The notes beneath the pieces were generated by a model. It saw only the letters and a list, made by a program, of their open reading frames with translations. It did no database searches and was not told the DNA's origin. A stretch of 64,000 bases of DNA from an uncultured Aliiroseovarius sp. GTDB lineage: Bacteria > Pseudomonadota > Alphaproteobacteria > Rhodobacterales > Rhodobacteraceae. The translations under genes were made by a program, and so were the position numbers. The first letter of the stretch is position 1. The number at the start of each line of letters is the position of its first letter. Positions 10,027 through 19,733 of the stretch are shown piece after piece. The DNA lies in assembly GCF_947492455.1 (NCBI RefSeq), contig NZ_CANLNB010000002.1, positions 606,392 to 670,391 of the forward strand, read 5' to 3'.

Positions 10027-10072
10027 CATGCTGCAGCGCAGCAAATCAAGTTTTTTCTGCACTGCAGCATAT
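10027..10072. promoter_or_regulatory. PhaR-like operator region upstream of the phasin gene
   Basis: Two TGCA/GCAG-rich elements occur, CTGCAGCGCAGC at 10031-10042 and CTGCACTGCAG at 10057-10067, separated by an AT stretch. The second includes ACTGCAGCATAT, which recurs exactly at 11947-11958 in the phaC/phaZ intergenic region. The location, 65-135 bases upstream of the phasin start, fits repression by PhaR. Confidence 0.55.
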
Positions 10073-10112
10073 AACACTTTTAAGTTGTTGGTTTCCAAGT
10101 CTTTAGACGGCT

Positions 10113-11918
10113 CTAAGTGCCCGGAACCGCCTTTACGTAGGTGCCGGGTGCCGGCGCAATTGGCTTGTGCGACGAATCACCGGGCTCGCGCGCATCGACC
10201 TTCTTGCCGGACTTCTTCGACAACCATTTGTCCCAACGGCCCCACCACGATCCCTCGTGGAAGCTGGCGCCTTGCTGCCAGTCTTCGGGCACCTCAAGCC
10301 AATCATCGTTGGTGTAGTGCCCGTATTTCTTCTTCGACGGCGGGTTCACGATCCCTGCAATATGGCCGCTTTCAGACAGGATGAACGTCTTGTCCTTACC
10401 GGACATCTGCCGCATCCCATTATAAGAAGACTTCCACGCCGCGATGTGATCGGTCTCGCAGGCGATGGCGCAGATCGGAGTTTCGACATCCGACAGCTTC
10501 AGGGTTTCACCCAGCAGGTTAAATCCATCCTCGGCGAATTCGTTGCCCACACACAGCCCGCGCAGATACTCGACTGTCATCTTGGCTGGCAGGTTGGTGC
10601 TATCGCCATTCCAGTAGAGCAGATCAAAGGCCGGTGGCGTCTTACCCAGCATGTAGCTGTTGATTGCCGGACCATAGATCAGGTCATTTGGGCGCAAGTA
10701 CGAGAAGGTGCGCGACATGAAGAAGCTATCCAGATAACCGCGTTCGGTCACCTCTTCTTCGATTCCGTCGACGAAATCCTCATCCAGGAACACACCAACC
10801 TCGCCCTGATCCGCGAAATCGGTCAGCGTGGTAAAGAATGTGGCCGAGTTCACCGACTTGTCGCCACGCTTCTTCATCAGCGCCAGCGTCAGGGACAACG
10901 TGGTGCCCGCAATACAATAGCCAACAACGTTTACCTTCTGCTGACCTGTGATCGCTTTCACCTCGCGGATCGCAGCCATATAGCCGTCTTCCACGTAATC
11001 CCCCAACCCTACATCACTATATGTAGCATCCGGGTTGACCCAACTGACAACAAACAGCGTATAGCCCTGATCAACGATCCATTTGATCAGGCTGTTCTGT
11101 TCTTTCAGGTCCATGATGTAGAACTTGTTGATCCAGGGCGGGAAGATGATCAGAGGCCGCGCATAGACCTTTTCGGTCGTGGGCGTGTATTGAATCAGCT
11201 CGATCATGCGGTTGCGATAGACGACTTCGCCCGGTGTGGTTGCGATGTTGCCACCGACCTCGAAGGCACTTTCGTCGACCAGCTTGACCAAAAGCTCGCC
11301 GTCATTGGCTTCCAGATCTGATACGAGGTTCTCCAGCCCATCGACCAGCGACTGACCGTTCGTCTCGATCGCGCGTTCCATCGCGTCGGGGTTGGTGCCC
11401 AGAAAGTTGGTCGGGCTCATCATGTCGATCATTTGCTGCGTAAAGAAGTCCAGCCGCTTGCGTTCGTCGTCGTCCAGCCCTTCCACACCGTTCAGAGCTT
11501 CGGTCATCGCCCCCGAGGTGATCTGGTACTGACGCTTCAGATAGTTAAAGTAAGGATGCGTTTCCCATAGGGGGTTCGAAAAACGGCGATCCTTGGGGCC
11601 GGTGTCTTCGGGGGCTTTGAAATCGCCAGACATCAGGGCGGATTGTGCTTCGACGGCGTGCTCCAGCGTTTTGCCCCAGAAGGCGGCCTGCTGTTCGATC
11701 ATTTTGGCGGGGTTCGCCATCATGTCAGACCACATCGAATTGGCGGCCTTGATATAGAACTCCTGCCCCGGGCCCTGAAGGCTGGGACGTACGGGTTTTC
11801 GGTGTGACATGATCTCGCCCAGACGGGTGGACAGCTCTTCAATCTTAGCAAGATTCGCGCCCAATTCGCTGGTATCCGGCACCAATCCTGCCGAAGTTTC
11901 TTTTTGATCAGTTGTCAT
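10113..11918 (-). CDS. phaC: Class I polyhydroxyalkanoate synthase
   Basis: PhaC polymerises hydroxyacyl-CoA into PHA. The 601-residue length is that of class I enzymes. The N-terminal PhaC domain occupies about residues 50-270 and is followed by an alpha/beta hydrolase core. The lipase-like box is G-Y-C-I-A-G with the catalytic Cys335. Further conserved parts are PPWINKFYIMDL (about 260-271), FVVSWVNPD, the Asp-containing CAIACETDHIAAW and the His-containing SESGHIAGIVNPP. The gene diverges from phaZ, so synthesis and degradation genes share one control region. Confidence 0.96.
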   Translation of the reverse strand: MTTDQKETSAGLVPDTSELGANLAKIEELSTRLGEIMSHRKPVRPSLQGPGQEFYIKAANSMWSDMMANPAKMIEQQAAFWGKTLEHAVEAQSALMSGDFKAPEDTGPKDRRFSNPLWETHPYFNYLKRQYQITSGAMTEALNGVEGLDDDERKRLDFFTQQMIDMMSPTNFLGTNPDAMERAIETNGQSLVDGLENLVSDLEANDGELLVKLVDESAFEVGGNIATTPGEVVYRNRMIELIQYTPTTEKVYARPLIIFPPWINKFYIMDLKEQNSLIKWIVDQGYTLFVVSWVNPDATYSDVGLGDYVEDGYMAAIREVKAITGQQKVNVVGYCIAGTTLSLTLALMKKRGDKSVNSATFFTTLTDFADQGEVGVFLDEDFVDGIEEEVTERGYLDSFFMSRTFSYLRPNDLIYGPAINSYMLGKTPPAFDLLYWNGDSTNLPAKMTVEYLRGLCVGNEFAEDGFNLLGETLKLSDVETPICAIACETDHIAAWKSSYNGMRQMSGKDKTFILSESGHIAGIVNPPSKKKYGHYTNDDWLEVPEDWQQGASFHEGSWWGRWDKWLSKKSGKKVDAREPGDSSHKPIAPAPGTYVKAVPGT

Positions 11919-12029
11919 AAGACGAATTCCCCCCTATCATTTCGCTACTGCAGCATATCAAAAACCGCATGTGTTAAGGACTATGCAAACGCAGCACCGA
12001 AAAAGCAAAGGCTAATTAGGGGATTGTGC
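11919..12029. promoter_or_regulatory. phaC/phaZ divergent promoter region with PhaR-like motif
   Basis: This 111-base divergent spacer contains ACTGCAGCATAT at 11947-11958, identical to a 12-mer upstream of the phasin gene. A shared regulator, most simply PhaR, is inferred for both. Confidence 0.5.
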
Positions 12030-13346
12030 ATGCGCTATATGGCGACCTACGACCTGATGGAGACCATCCGGAATACGAATCAGTGGCTTGGAGCCACGGC
12101 CGCAGCGATGGGTTCCTACCCGGCGACAGCATTGTTCCCCAGCCCTGTGTTTCAAATGATGGCCGCCTGGGGCGAAGTTACCGAGCGCAGCTTTCACCGT
12201 ATGATTGTGAAGCCCGACTGGGGCATCACCAGCGTAGTGGCCGAAGACGGGCGTGATCATGTGGTGCAGATCGAGAAGCTGGTTGAGCGTCCCTTTGGTG
12301 ACCTGATCCAGTTCAAAGTTCTGGGCCGTCCGGAAAAAGCGCGCCGCGTGATGCTGGTTGCCCCCATGTCGGGCCACTATGCAACGCTGCTGCACTCGAC
12401 CGTTGCCAGCCTTCTGCCCGACGCCGAAGTATATGTCACCGACTGGCACAATGCCCGCGACATCCCCGTCAGCGAAGGCAAGTTCGACGTCGAAGACTAC
12501 ACCCTCTATCTTGTCGACTTCATGCGCGCCCTTGGCCCGGACATCAACGTCGTGGCTGTGTGCCAACCGGCCCCGCTGACGCTGGCCGCCACCGCCTATC
12601 TGGCCGAGATTGACCCTGAAGCACAGCCGCAGACCCTGACCCTGATCGGTGGCCCGATCAATCCGGACGCTGCCGCCACCGACGTGACCGACTTTGGTCG
12701 TCGCGTGACCATGGGTCAGTTGGAAGAACTGGCGATCCAGCGCGTTGGCTTTAAATATGACGGCGCGGGCCGCATGGTCTATCCGGGCCTGCTGCAACTT
12801 GCCGGCTTCATGTCGATGAACTCCGAGACCCACTCGAAAGCCTTTGCCGACCAGATCATGCGCGTCGCCAAGGGCGAAGCCTCGGACCACGACAAACACA
12901 ACCGTTTCTATGATGAATATCTGGCTGTTATGGACATGACCGCCGAGTTCTATCTGTCAACCGTCGAACGTCTGTTTAAAAACTGTGAAATCGCGAAGAA
13001 CGAATTCGTGGTCGACGGCCATAAGATCGACATCGGCAAGATCACCGATGTTGCCGTGAAAACCGTTGAAGGTACCAAAGACGACATCACCGCCCCGGGC
13101 CAGTGTATCGCTGCTCTGGACCTACTGACCGGCCTGTCGGACGACAAAAAGGCCAGCCACCTGGAGGAAGGTGCCGGTCACTATGGCATTTTCGCGGGCA
13201 AAAGCTGGCGCAACAACATTCGCCCGCTGGTTCTGGACTTCATTGACCAGAATGCCGGACGCCACGCCGCGCAGGCAGCGAAGAAGAAGGCTGCAAAGAA
13301 GGGCAAGCCGGTTGCTTTGAAGGCTGTGAAGAAAGCCGCCGGCTAA
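12030..13346 (+). CDS. phaZ: Intracellular polyhydroxyalkanoate depolymerase
   Basis: PhaZ hydrolyses stored PHA. The ATG at 12030 (MRYMATYDLMETIRN) gives a 438-residue product of typical length; the open frame extends further upstream but without family sequence. The alpha/beta hydrolase core has VMLVAPMSGHYATLL, YVTDWHNARDIPVSEGKF (about residues 131-148) and VVAVCQPAP with a Cys in the nucleophile elbow, as in PhaZ1-type depolymerases. The last 30 residues are an Ala/Lys-rich tail (AAKKKAAKKGKP) that may contact granules or nucleic acid. No signal peptide is present. Confidence 0.93.
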   Translation: MRYMATYDLMETIRNTNQWLGATAAAMGSYPATALFPSPVFQMMAAWGEVTERSFHRMIVKPDWGITSVVAEDGRDHVVQIEKLVERPFGDLIQFKVLGRPEKARRVMLVAPMSGHYATLLHSTVASLLPDAEVYVTDWHNARDIPVSEGKFDVEDYTLYLVDFMRALGPDINVVAVCQPAPLTLAATAYLAEIDPEAQPQTLTLIGGPINPDAAATDVTDFGRRVTMGQLEELAIQRVGFKYDGAGRMVYPGLLQLAGFMSMNSETHSKAFADQIMRVAKGEASDHDKHNRFYDEYLAVMDMTAEFYLSTVERLFKNCEIAKNEFVVDGHKIDIGKITDVAVKTVEGTKDDITAPGQCIAALDLLTGLSDDKKASHLEEGAGHYGIFAGKSWRNNIRPLVLDFIDQNAGRHAAQAAKKKAAKKGKPVALKAVKKAAG

Positions 13347-13366
13347 GCCAACCGCGACAAACACTG

Positions 13367-13402
13367 AAAAACGCGCCTGCCCACCGGCATGGCGCGTTTT
13401 TT
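13367..13402. terminator. Bidirectional terminator, phaZ / alpha-beta hydrolase
   Basis: An 11-bp inverted repeat (13367-13377 with 13391-13401) begins with an A-run and ends in a T-run, so it can serve phaZ on the plus strand and the convergent hydrolase gene on the minus strand. Confidence 0.85.
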
Positions 13403-13421
13403 CATGCCTTGGGGTCAGGCA

Positions 13422-14147
13422 TCACGCAATGGCGCGGACCCTCAGCTGCAATGGCAGTTCCATCCATGCGCGCAAACCGATATTCACATGCTCGGGCGTT
13501 TCGAGTGTCGGCAGGTGCCCTGCATCAGGCAGGATGACCAGCTCGGCGTCTTGAATCAGTTCGGCCATGGTCTCGTGGCGCTTGGGTGGGGTCAGCGTGT
13601 CATGCGCCCCACACATTACCATCGTCGGCACCTTCAACCGCTGCAGCGCGCGCTGCGCGTCTGGACGGCGTTGAAGCGCGCGGGACTGGCGCACGAAGAC
13701 CTCGGGCCCGATATCGCGGGCCATTTGAAACACCAAATCCATGATTTCGTCCCGCTTGGGGCCGGGTGCCAGAACATTGGGCGAGAATGCCTCGGACATC
13801 GCTTGATCCAGCCGACCAATGTTGGCGTGCACGATCTGCGGCTCGCGCCACGCGGCCTGCGCGGGCGTGTCTGCCAAGGGCGAGGTCGAGATCAGCGCCA
13901 GCCGGTTCACCCGGTCGGGCGCGCGACGCGCCATCTCCATCGCGACGATCCCGCCAAGGCTTAGCCCCGCCAACGCAAAACGCGAAGGCAGTTGATCCAG
14001 CAAACGCGACGCCATCTCGCGGACGGTGTCGCCTTGCGTGGGTGCGGCCACAATCACTGTGTGGTCGCGTGATAAGTCGTTGATTTGCGGTCCGAAAACG
14101 CGTGCGTCGCACATCATCCCCGGGATCAAAACCAAAGGTTCCCTCAT
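13422..14147 (-). CDS. Alpha/beta fold hydrolase
   Basis: A 241-residue cytoplasmic hydrolase beginning REPLVLIPGMMCDARVFGPQ. The nucleophile elbow is A-G-L-S-L-G-G with Ser near residue 82, the acid lies in CGAHDTLTPP and the histidine in LPDAGHLPTLE, so a complete Ser-Asp-His triad is present. It resembles the homoserine acetyltransferase/esterase-like branch of the fold. The substrate cannot be read. It is transcribed alone, between the phaZ terminator and two further hydrolase genes. Confidence 0.85.
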   Translation of the reverse strand: MREPLVLIPGMMCDARVFGPQINDLSRDHTVIVAAPTQGDTVREMASRLLDQLPSRFALAGLSLGGIVAMEMARRAPDRVNRLALISTSPLADTPAQAAWREPQIVHANIGRLDQAMSEAFSPNVLAPGPKRDEIMDLVFQMARDIGPEVFVRQSRALQRRPDAQRALQRLKVPTMVMCGAHDTLTPPKRHETMAELIQDAELVILPDAGHLPTLETPEHVNIGLRAWMELPLQLRVRAIA

Positions 14148-14212
14148 GCCTGCCTCGTATATTTTTTTATATCGTTAGCAGAACTTTGAGGGCTGCCCCG
14201 GATGGGCGCAAG

Positions 14213-15181
14213 TTATAACCCGCGCGCCCAGTCCAGAATTTTCGCGACCGTGGGATCTGTGCCATTCGGGCTGACAATGTCGCCTGCCAACACATGCGCC
14301 ATCGGATCTTCGACCGCCCCGGGGGACACGACGTGCCGATGCACGATCCCGCCCCAGCCTGCAGCGACCTTTTCGGTCGCGTCGGCGGACACCACTTGAT
14401 CCTCTTTCGCATAGATGAACAGCGCCGGCACATCGACGATCCCATAGCCCGAGTTCGCCGCGACCTTCACCATCGCCGCCATCGGCATCAGTGCGGTGGT
14501 CGGGTAGCTTTCGGTCCAATATTTGGCCTGCGCATCATTCAGCGGCGTGAAGCCACGGGTTGCCCCGTTCACCAATGGCACCCAATGGCGCGCGGCAGGG
14601 AAAGTCAGCAGCGCGGCTTTGGAATTCTTGATCCCGAAATTGGGCGAGATGAAGGTGATCCCTTTGACATCTCTTGCGGACGCGTCATCAAACATCCCGA
14701 GCGCCGCGACGGTGCCGCCCGTCGAGGTCGCGATGATCAGAACCTCGTCCCCGATGGCGCGTCCGATGGCCATCGCTTCTGCGAAATCGACCATCCAGTC
14801 ATTGACGGTCGGCCCCGCCATCGCCTCGGCACTGCGACCGTGACCGGCCAGACGGGCGTTATAGAGGTTGGCGCCCAACCCTTCCGCCACCTTCTGCTGG
14901 ACCGGGCTGATTTCCTGATGGGTGGCCGAGAAACCGTGGATATAGACGACGGACAAAGGTGTTTTTTCCCCTGCCTCGCCTGCCCAGACGATCTGTTTCT
15001 CGGCTCCCTCGACCAGATCATCAAACACAGCTTCCCGCTGCGCCAGATAGGCTTCTGGATCGGGACCGATTGCGGTCTCGTCAAATTGAACGTTCAGGTC
15101 GACCGGCTCGTACGGGCCGATCACGAACAGGGCCGCAACAACTGCGGAAACGGCCATGGCGGTACGCAACGGGCCCTTCAT
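14213..15181 (-). CDS. Membrane-anchored alpha/beta hydrolase
   Basis: The start at 15181 is favoured because its ATGA overlaps the stop of the upstream hydrolase gene. The 322-residue product then begins [23 protein letters not shown], a signal anchor. The oxyanion region is VYIHGFSATHQEISPV, the nucleophile elbow is A-T-S-T-G-G, the acid is in FIYAKEDQVVSAD, and a C-terminal His lies in HRHVVSPG or PMAHVLAG. It resembles monoacylglycerol lipase/carboxylesterase-type proteins acting at the envelope. Two adjacent hydrolases in one unit suggest a joint lipid or ester function, which is inference. Confidence 0.82.
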   Translation of the reverse strand: MKGPLRTAMAVSAVVAALFVIGPYEPVDLNVQFDETAIGPDPEAYLAQREAVFDDLVEGAEKQIVWAGEAGEKTPLSVVYIHGFSATHQEISPVQQKVAEGLGANLYNARLAGHGRSAEAMAGPTVNDWMVDFAEAMAIGRAIGDEVLIIATSTGGTVAALGMFDDASARDVKGITFISPNFGIKNSKAALLTFPAARHWVPLVNGATRGFTPLNDAQAKYWTESYPTTALMPMAAMVKVAANSGYGIVDVPALFIYAKEDQVVSADATEKVAAGWGGIVHRHVVSPGAVEDPMAHVLAGDIVSPNGTDPTVAKILDWARGL

Positions 15182-15933
15182 GCTGCACCTCGGGCCAGAA
15201 CGACCTTGACCATTTTCTGGATCGTCCGCAGGCATTCGTCATCCGAGAACCGGTGGTCTGCCCCTTTCACAAGGATCAAGCGGATGTCGTCGCCTTCGAC
15301 ATGCTCCAGCAATTTCACGGCTTGCGAGGTCGGCACTGCGTCATCTTCCGTCCCCTGCAGGAAGCGCACCGGCATATCCAACCGAAGCGGCGAGCGCAGG
15401 ACGAAGTTCTCGCGCCCATCTTCGATCAGGCGTTGGGTGATGATGTACTCCTCGTCATAATCCGAGGGGAGCGTCAGGAAGCCTTCGCGCTCCATCTCGT
15501 CTTTCTGTGCGTTGGTGAACCCAGCCCAGTACCCGTCCTCGGTGAAATCCGGGGCGGCGGCGATGGTCACCAGCCCCATGATCCGCTCGGGCCGCGCACG
15601 CGACAAGAGAAGCGACTGCCAGCCGCCCATCGAGCTGCCTACCGCCAGAATGGGGCCGTCGATCAGCTTGTCCACGACTTCCAGCGTGTCCTCGTGCCAA
15701 TCGCCAATGCTGCCCTCGGCAAAGGTGCCCGAGCTGACGCCGTGGCCCGAATAGTCAAACCGCAGGAAGGCGCGGCCTTGCTCTTTCGCCCACGCTTCCA
15801 GCGCGACGGCCTTGGTGCCTTCCATGTCCGATTTCAGACCAGACAGGAACAGGATCGTCGGCCCCTGCCCCTCTGTTTTCACATAGGCAATGCGACGCCC
15901 TTGCTTGGTGTCTAGGTGCTGGATTTCGGACAT
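15178..15933 (-). CDS. Alpha/beta hydrolase (prolyl-oligopeptidase/BAAT-like fold)
   Basis: A 251-residue cytoplasmic hydrolase. The start at 15933 ([18 protein letters not shown]) is preceded by GGGAG and is preferred over an upstream in-frame codon. The core has [30 protein letters not shown], the nucleophile elbow G-S-S-M-G-G near residue 102, the acid in [11 protein letters not shown] and the His in GADHRFSD. It is coupled to the following membrane-anchored hydrolase through ATGA. This sequence type is common in alphaproteobacteria; the substrate is unknown. Confidence 0.87.
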   Translation of the reverse strand: MSEIQHLDTKQGRRIAYVKTEGQGPTILFLSGLKSDMEGTKAVALEAWAKEQGRAFLRFDYSGHGVSSGTFAEGSIGDWHEDTLEVVDKLIDGPILAVGSSMGGWQSLLLSRARPERIMGLVTIAAAPDFTEDGYWAGFTNAQKDEMEREGFLTLPSDYDEEYIITQRLIEDGRENFVLRSPLRLDMPVRFLQGTEDDAVPTSQAVKLLEHVEGDDIRLILVKGADHRFSDDECLRTIQKMVKVVLARGAA

Positions 15934-16105
15934 ATTGGCTCCCTCGTCTTTTGTTGGCGACGACAATATCCGCCCCTTGGCGCAGTGCAATCCCCCTTGT
16001 GTCCGGTCGGGCGTTGACAGGGCGCGCTCAAGCCGTCAAAAGACCCGCACACATAACCCGCAACCGGGCGTTCCGTGGGCGCCAAAACGACGAGGAGCTA
16101 GGCCG

Positions 16106-18052
16106 ATGAGCCAGATTTCCCTTACATTTCCCGATGGCAATGCACGCGCGTTCGACGCAGGTGTAACCCCTGCCGAAGTCGCTGCCAGCATTTCCAACTC
16201 GCTGGCCAAGAAGGCCATTTCCGCCACCGTGAACGGGGCCCATTGGGACCTGCAATGGCCGATCACCGACAATGCCGACATCGCCATTCACACGATGAAA
16301 GATCCCGATCAGGCGCTGGAACTGATCCGCCACGACTTTGCCCACGTGATGGCGCGTGCCGTGCAAGAGATCTGGCCGGACGTCAAAGTCACCATCGGCC
16401 CGGTCATCGACAATGGCTGGTATTATGACTTCGACCGCGAAGAGCCGTTCACGCCCGAAGATCTGGGCGCGATTGAAGCTAAGATGAAAGAGATCATCAA
16501 CAAGCGCGATCCCGTCACGACCGAGATCTGGGAACGTGACCGCGCGGTGAAGTTCTATCAGGCCAACAACGAGCCCTATAAGGTCGAGCTGATCGAAGCC
16601 ATTCCAGGCGACGAGCCGCTTCGCATGTACTGGCACGGGCACTGGCAGGATCTCTGCCGTGGTCCGCACCTGCAGCACACGGGCCAGCTGCCCGCCGATG
16701 CGTTCAAACTGATGAGCGTGGCCGGGGCGTACTGGCGTGGTGACAGCGACCGCGCCATGCTTCAGCGTATCTATGGTGTGGCCTTCCAGAACAAAGAGGG
16801 CCTGAAGAAACACCTGCACATGCTGGAAGAGGCCGCCAAGCGCGACCACCGCAAGCTGGGCAAGGAAATGAACCTGTTCCACATGCAGGAAGAGGCTCCC
16901 GGTCAGGTGTTCTGGCACCCCAACGGCTGGACCATCTATACCGAGCTGCAAGACTACATGCGCCGCCAGCAGCGCAAGGGCGGCTATGTCGAGGTCAACA
17001 CGCCTCAGGTCGTGGACCGCAAATTGTGGATCGCCTCGGGTCACTGGGACAAGTATCAGGAAAACATGTTCATCGTTGAGGTGGACGAAGATCACGCCCG
17101 CGAAAAGGCCGTGAACGCCCTGAAACCAATGAACTGCCCCTGCCACGTGCAGGTGTTCAATCAGGGTCTGAAATCCTATCGCGACCTGCCCCTGCGCATG
17201 GCCGAGTTCGGGTCCTGTGCGCGTTACGAACCGTCGGGTGCGCTGCACGGCATCATGCGGGTACGTGGGTTTACGCAGGACGATGGACACATCTTCTGTA
17301 CCGAAGATCAGATCACCGAAGAAACCGCGCGTTTCATCGAGTTCCTGTCAAAGGTCTATGCCGATCTGGGCTTCCACAACTGGACCATCAAGCTGTCCAC
17401 CCGTCCGGAAAAGCGGATCGGGGAAGATGAAAGCTGGGACCGCGTGGAAAAGGCCCTTGGGGATGCGTGTAATGCAGCGGGCTATGAATACGAGATCCTC
17501 GAAGGCGAAGGCGCGTTCTATGGTCCGAAGCTCGAGTTCACCCTGACTGACGCGATTGGCCGTGACTGGCAGTGCGGTACGCTGCAGGTGGACCCATTCC
17601 TGCCGGAACGTCTTGAGGCCAACTATATCGGTGAAGACGGCGCCAAGCACCGCCCGGTCATGCTGCACCGCGCGACGCTAGGCTCGTTCGAACGCTTCAT
17701 CGGCATCCTGATTGAAGAACACGCGGGCAAGCTGCCCTTCTGGCTGGCCCCGCGTCAGGTGGTTGTGGCCTCGATCGTGTCGGATGCGGATGACTATGTG
17801 CATCAGGTTGTCGAAACCCTGAAAGCCCAAGGTGTCCGCGCCGAGGCCGACATTCGCAACGAGAAGATCAACTATAAGGTCCGCGAGCACTCGGTCGGCA
17901 AAGTGCCAGTCATTCTGGCCGTCGGCATGAAAGAAGTCGAAGACGGCACCGTGTCGATGCGTCGTCTGGGCGAAAAGCACTCGAAAGTGCTGCCGCTGGA
18001 CGAGGTTGCCGCGGATCTGGCCAAGGAAGCCACCGCGCCTGACTTGGCCTGA
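16106..18052 (+). CDS. thrS: Threonyl-tRNA synthetase
   Basis: ThrRS charges tRNA-Thr. The start at 16106 follows AGGAG and gives [19 protein letters not shown], the TGS domain; the 648-residue length is normal. The editing domain (SAD) with [17 protein letters not shown] starts near residue 73. The class II core has motif 2 [19 protein letters not shown] sequence, the zinc ligand in [10 protein letters not shown], and motif 3 [20 protein letters not shown]. The anticodon-binding domain occupies the last 100 residues. A strong terminator follows. It is divergent from the hydrolase pair. Confidence 0.97.
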   Translation: MSQISLTFPDGNARAFDAGVTPAEVAASISNSLAKKAISATVNGAHWDLQWPITDNADIAIHTMKDPDQALELIRHDFAHVMARAVQEIWPDVKVTIGPVIDNGWYYDFDREEPFTPEDLGAIEAKMKEIINKRDPVTTEIWERDRAVKFYQANNEPYKVELIEAIPGDEPLRMYWHGHWQDLCRGPHLQHTGQLPADAFKLMSVAGAYWRGDSDRAMLQRIYGVAFQNKEGLKKHLHMLEEAAKRDHRKLGKEMNLFHMQEEAPGQVFWHPNGWTIYTELQDYMRRQQRKGGYVEVNTPQVVDRKLWIASGHWDKYQENMFIVEVDEDHAREKAVNALKPMNCPCHVQVFNQGLKSYRDLPLRMAEFGSCARYEPSGALHGIMRVRGFTQDDGHIFCTEDQITEETARFIEFLSKVYADLGFHNWTIKLSTRPEKRIGEDESWDRVEKALGDACNAAGYEYEILEGEGAFYGPKLEFTLTDAIGRDWQCGTLQVDPFLPERLEANYIGEDGAKHRPVMLHRATLGSFERFIGILIEEHAGKLPFWLAPRQVVVASIVSDADDYVHQVVETLKAQGVRAEADIRNEKINYKVREHSVGKVPVILAVGMKEVEDGTVSMRRLGEKHSKVLPLDEVAADLAKEATAPDLA

Positions 18053-18069
18053 TCGCCCAAAACCTGAAC

Positions 18070-18106
18070 AAAAGCGCCCTTTGACCCGGTCAGAGGGCGC
18101 TTTTTT
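18070..18106 (+). terminator. Terminator of thrS
   Basis: A long inverted repeat (AAAGCGCCCT with AGGGCGCTTT, extended by TGAC/GTCA across one mismatch) is followed by six T. It lies about 18 bases after the thrS stop. Confidence 0.9.
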
Positions 18107-18466
18107 ATGCCCAAGGGCTGTTACACGGGCTCACAAAACACGTGAACCCGCCCCTACCGCAGCGCAGAAAGTTGTAACATTACAGAATTTGGCAGGATCA
18201 TTTCTGAAAGATGTGAACATCCCGGCGGGTGATTTCGTTACAGATCATTACTGCGCAAATTGGCCAACCCGGCAGAAACGCAAGTTTTCTTGGGCTTTCG
18301 CAAATCCGTCGTCCGCCCCGCCGTTCACGCACGCGTTATATGTCGCTCGCGCTGACCTGACAGGCCCGTGATCCACGTTTTCGTGAGTGGAGACCGCCCG
18401 TTCCCACGACTAGCTTTTCCTTACCGCTTTGAGGCGGAACGAATTACAAACCCGAAAGGAAATACG
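18107..18466 (+). promoter_or_regulatory. 360-base non-coding region upstream of the bufferin-like operon
   Basis: No convincing gene is present. A palindrome TGTAAC/ATTACA at 18173-18184 is a possible operator. Short stem-loops occur near the gene: CACG-TTTT-CGTG about 90 bases upstream, and CCGC/GCGG about 40 bases upstream in the probable leader. In Caulobacter such operons are controlled by an ECF sigma factor responding to copper; I could not find a clear ECF promoter here, so regulation is open. Confidence 0.4.
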
Positions 18467-18760
18467 ATGTCGAAGAAAACTGTAGCCATCCTGGGCGCCG
18501 TCACCGCTGCTGTAGCTGCCAACGCTGCTCCGGCTTTTGCTGAAGACAATGAAAAATGCTTCGGCGTGTCGCTGGCCGGCCAGAATGACTGTGCAGCTGG
18601 TCCCGGCACCACCTGCGCCGGTTCGTCGACCGTCGACTATCAGGGCAACGCCTGGAAACTGGTTCCGGCTGGCACCTGCGAAACCATGGAAATCACCGGC
18701 GCTGACGGCAAAGTTCACAAAGGTTCGCTGACCGCAACCGAAATGAACCTGCCCAGCTAA
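18467..18760 (+). CDS. bufA1: DUF2282 bufferin-type RiPP precursor (BufA1-like)
   Basis: A 97-residue protein with a Sec signal peptide (residues 1-25, cleavage after A-F-A) and a short mature part with four cysteines, 31, 42, 50 and 71. The pattern [28 protein letters not shown] matches DUF2282. In the bufferin family described from Caulobacter, the central cysteines of such precursors are modified by the neighbouring MNIO enzyme and the exported peptide binds copper. GAAAGGA precedes the start. The next three genes are the expected partners, which makes this assignment firm at family level; the modification in this organism is inferred. Confidence 0.88.
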   Translation: MSKKTVAILGAVTAAVAANAAPAFAEDNEKCFGVSLAGQNDCAAGPGTTCAGSSTVDYQGNAWKLVPAGTCETMEITGADGKVHKGSLTATEMNLPS

Positions 18761-18794
18761 CCCGCACGGATTTCTGACTAGTCCCCAAAAGACC

Positions 18795-18822
18795 GCTCTG
18801 GCCAAGCTTGCTTGGCCAGAGC
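18795..18822 (+). other. Perfect hairpin between precursor and MNIO genes
   Basis: A 12-bp perfect stem (18795-18806 with 18811-18822) with loop CTTG lies 34 bases after the bufA1 stop and 33 before the bufB1 start. No T-run follows. It may stabilise or partly terminate the precursor mRNA so that precursor exceeds enzyme. Confidence 0.75.
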
Positions 18823-18854
18823 GCCCCAACAAAAAGAACTCGAAGGGCTTTGAC

Positions 18855-19733
18855 ATGCTGAACCAACGCAACAACACGACGCTTCCCGACGGCGCTGGCG
18901 TTGGGTACAAGCCGCAGCATTTCCAAGATCTTCTAAGCGCGCCCGGTGCCGTTACTTGGCTGGAAATCCACGCCGAGAACTACATGGGCGATGGTGGCCG
19001 CCAGATCGCGCAGCTGCGTCATCTGGCCGAGCATTTCCCGATTTCCGTGCACGGGGTTGGTGCCTCGATCGGCGGCGAAGGGCGATTGGATCCCGAGCAT
19101 CTGGCGCGTCTGAAGAAGCTGGTGGATTGGCTGAACCCGGCCAGCTTCTCGGAACATCTGGCATGGTCGACCCATGACAGCGCGTTCCTGAACGACCTGC
19201 TGCCCCTGCCCTATACGAAAGACACGCTGACCCGCGTCACCGCGCATATCAACGAGGTGCAGGAGCTTCTGGGCCGCAAGATGTTGCTCGAAAACCCGTC
19301 CTCGTACTTGGCCTTTGCAGAAAGCACCTGGTCCGAGCCCGACTTCATCCGTGAAGTCGCCCGTCGCACCGGCTGTGGCCTGCTTTTGGACGTGAACAAC
19401 GTCTTCATCTCGGCCACCAATTTGGAGTTCGAGGCACTGGATTATCTGGACGCCTATCCGCTGGAGCTGGTCGAAGAAATCCACCTTGCCGGCCACGACG
19501 AAGACGCGGACGAACTTGGCCGCAAGCTTCTGATCGACAGCCACGGCAAACCAGTGGACGAGCCCGTCTGGGCGCTGTTTGACCACGTTATCGCTCGCAC
19601 CGGTGCGCGCCCTGCCCTGATCGAATGGGACAATGACGTGCCCGAGTGGGACGTGCTGGAAAACGAAGCCGCCCGCGCCACCGCGCAGATGGAGGCGGTT
19701 GTCGTAGGACAAAGCCTGATGGTGTCCGCATGA
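18855..19733 (+). CDS. bufB1: DUF692 multinuclear nonheme iron oxidase (BufB1/MbnB-like)
   Basis: MNIO enzymes (DUF692, TIM barrel) use two or three irons to modify cysteines of RiPP precursors; MbnB of methanobactin is the best known. The 292-residue protein has likely metal ligands in SVHGVG (His66), SEHLAW (Glu100/His101), LENPSSY (Glu146, Asn147), LDVNNV (Asp179, Asn181), EIHLAGH (His210, His214), DSHG (Asp228, His230) and LIEWD (Glu257). No signal peptide is present, so modification should precede export of the precursor. Its stop overlaps the start of the DUF2063 partner (ATGA). Confidence 0.92.
   Translation: MLNQRNNTTLPDGAGVGYKPQHFQDLLSAPGAVTWLEIHAENYMGDGGRQIAQLRHLAEHFPISVHGVGASIGGEGRLDPEHLARLKKLVDWLNPASFSEHLAWSTHDSAFLNDLLPLPYTKDTLTRVTAHINEVQELLGRKMLLENPSSYLAFAESTWSEPDFIREVARRTGCGLLLDVNNVFISATNLEFEALDYLDAYPLELVEEIHLAGHDEDADELGRKLLIDSHGKPVDEPVWALFDHVIARTGARPALIEWDNDVPEWDVLENEAARATAQMEAVVVGQSLMVSA

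Noticed and set aside
16028..17290. 420-residue minus-strand open frame inside thrS
   Set aside because: Antisense shadow of thrS; no ribosome site and no recognisable domain.
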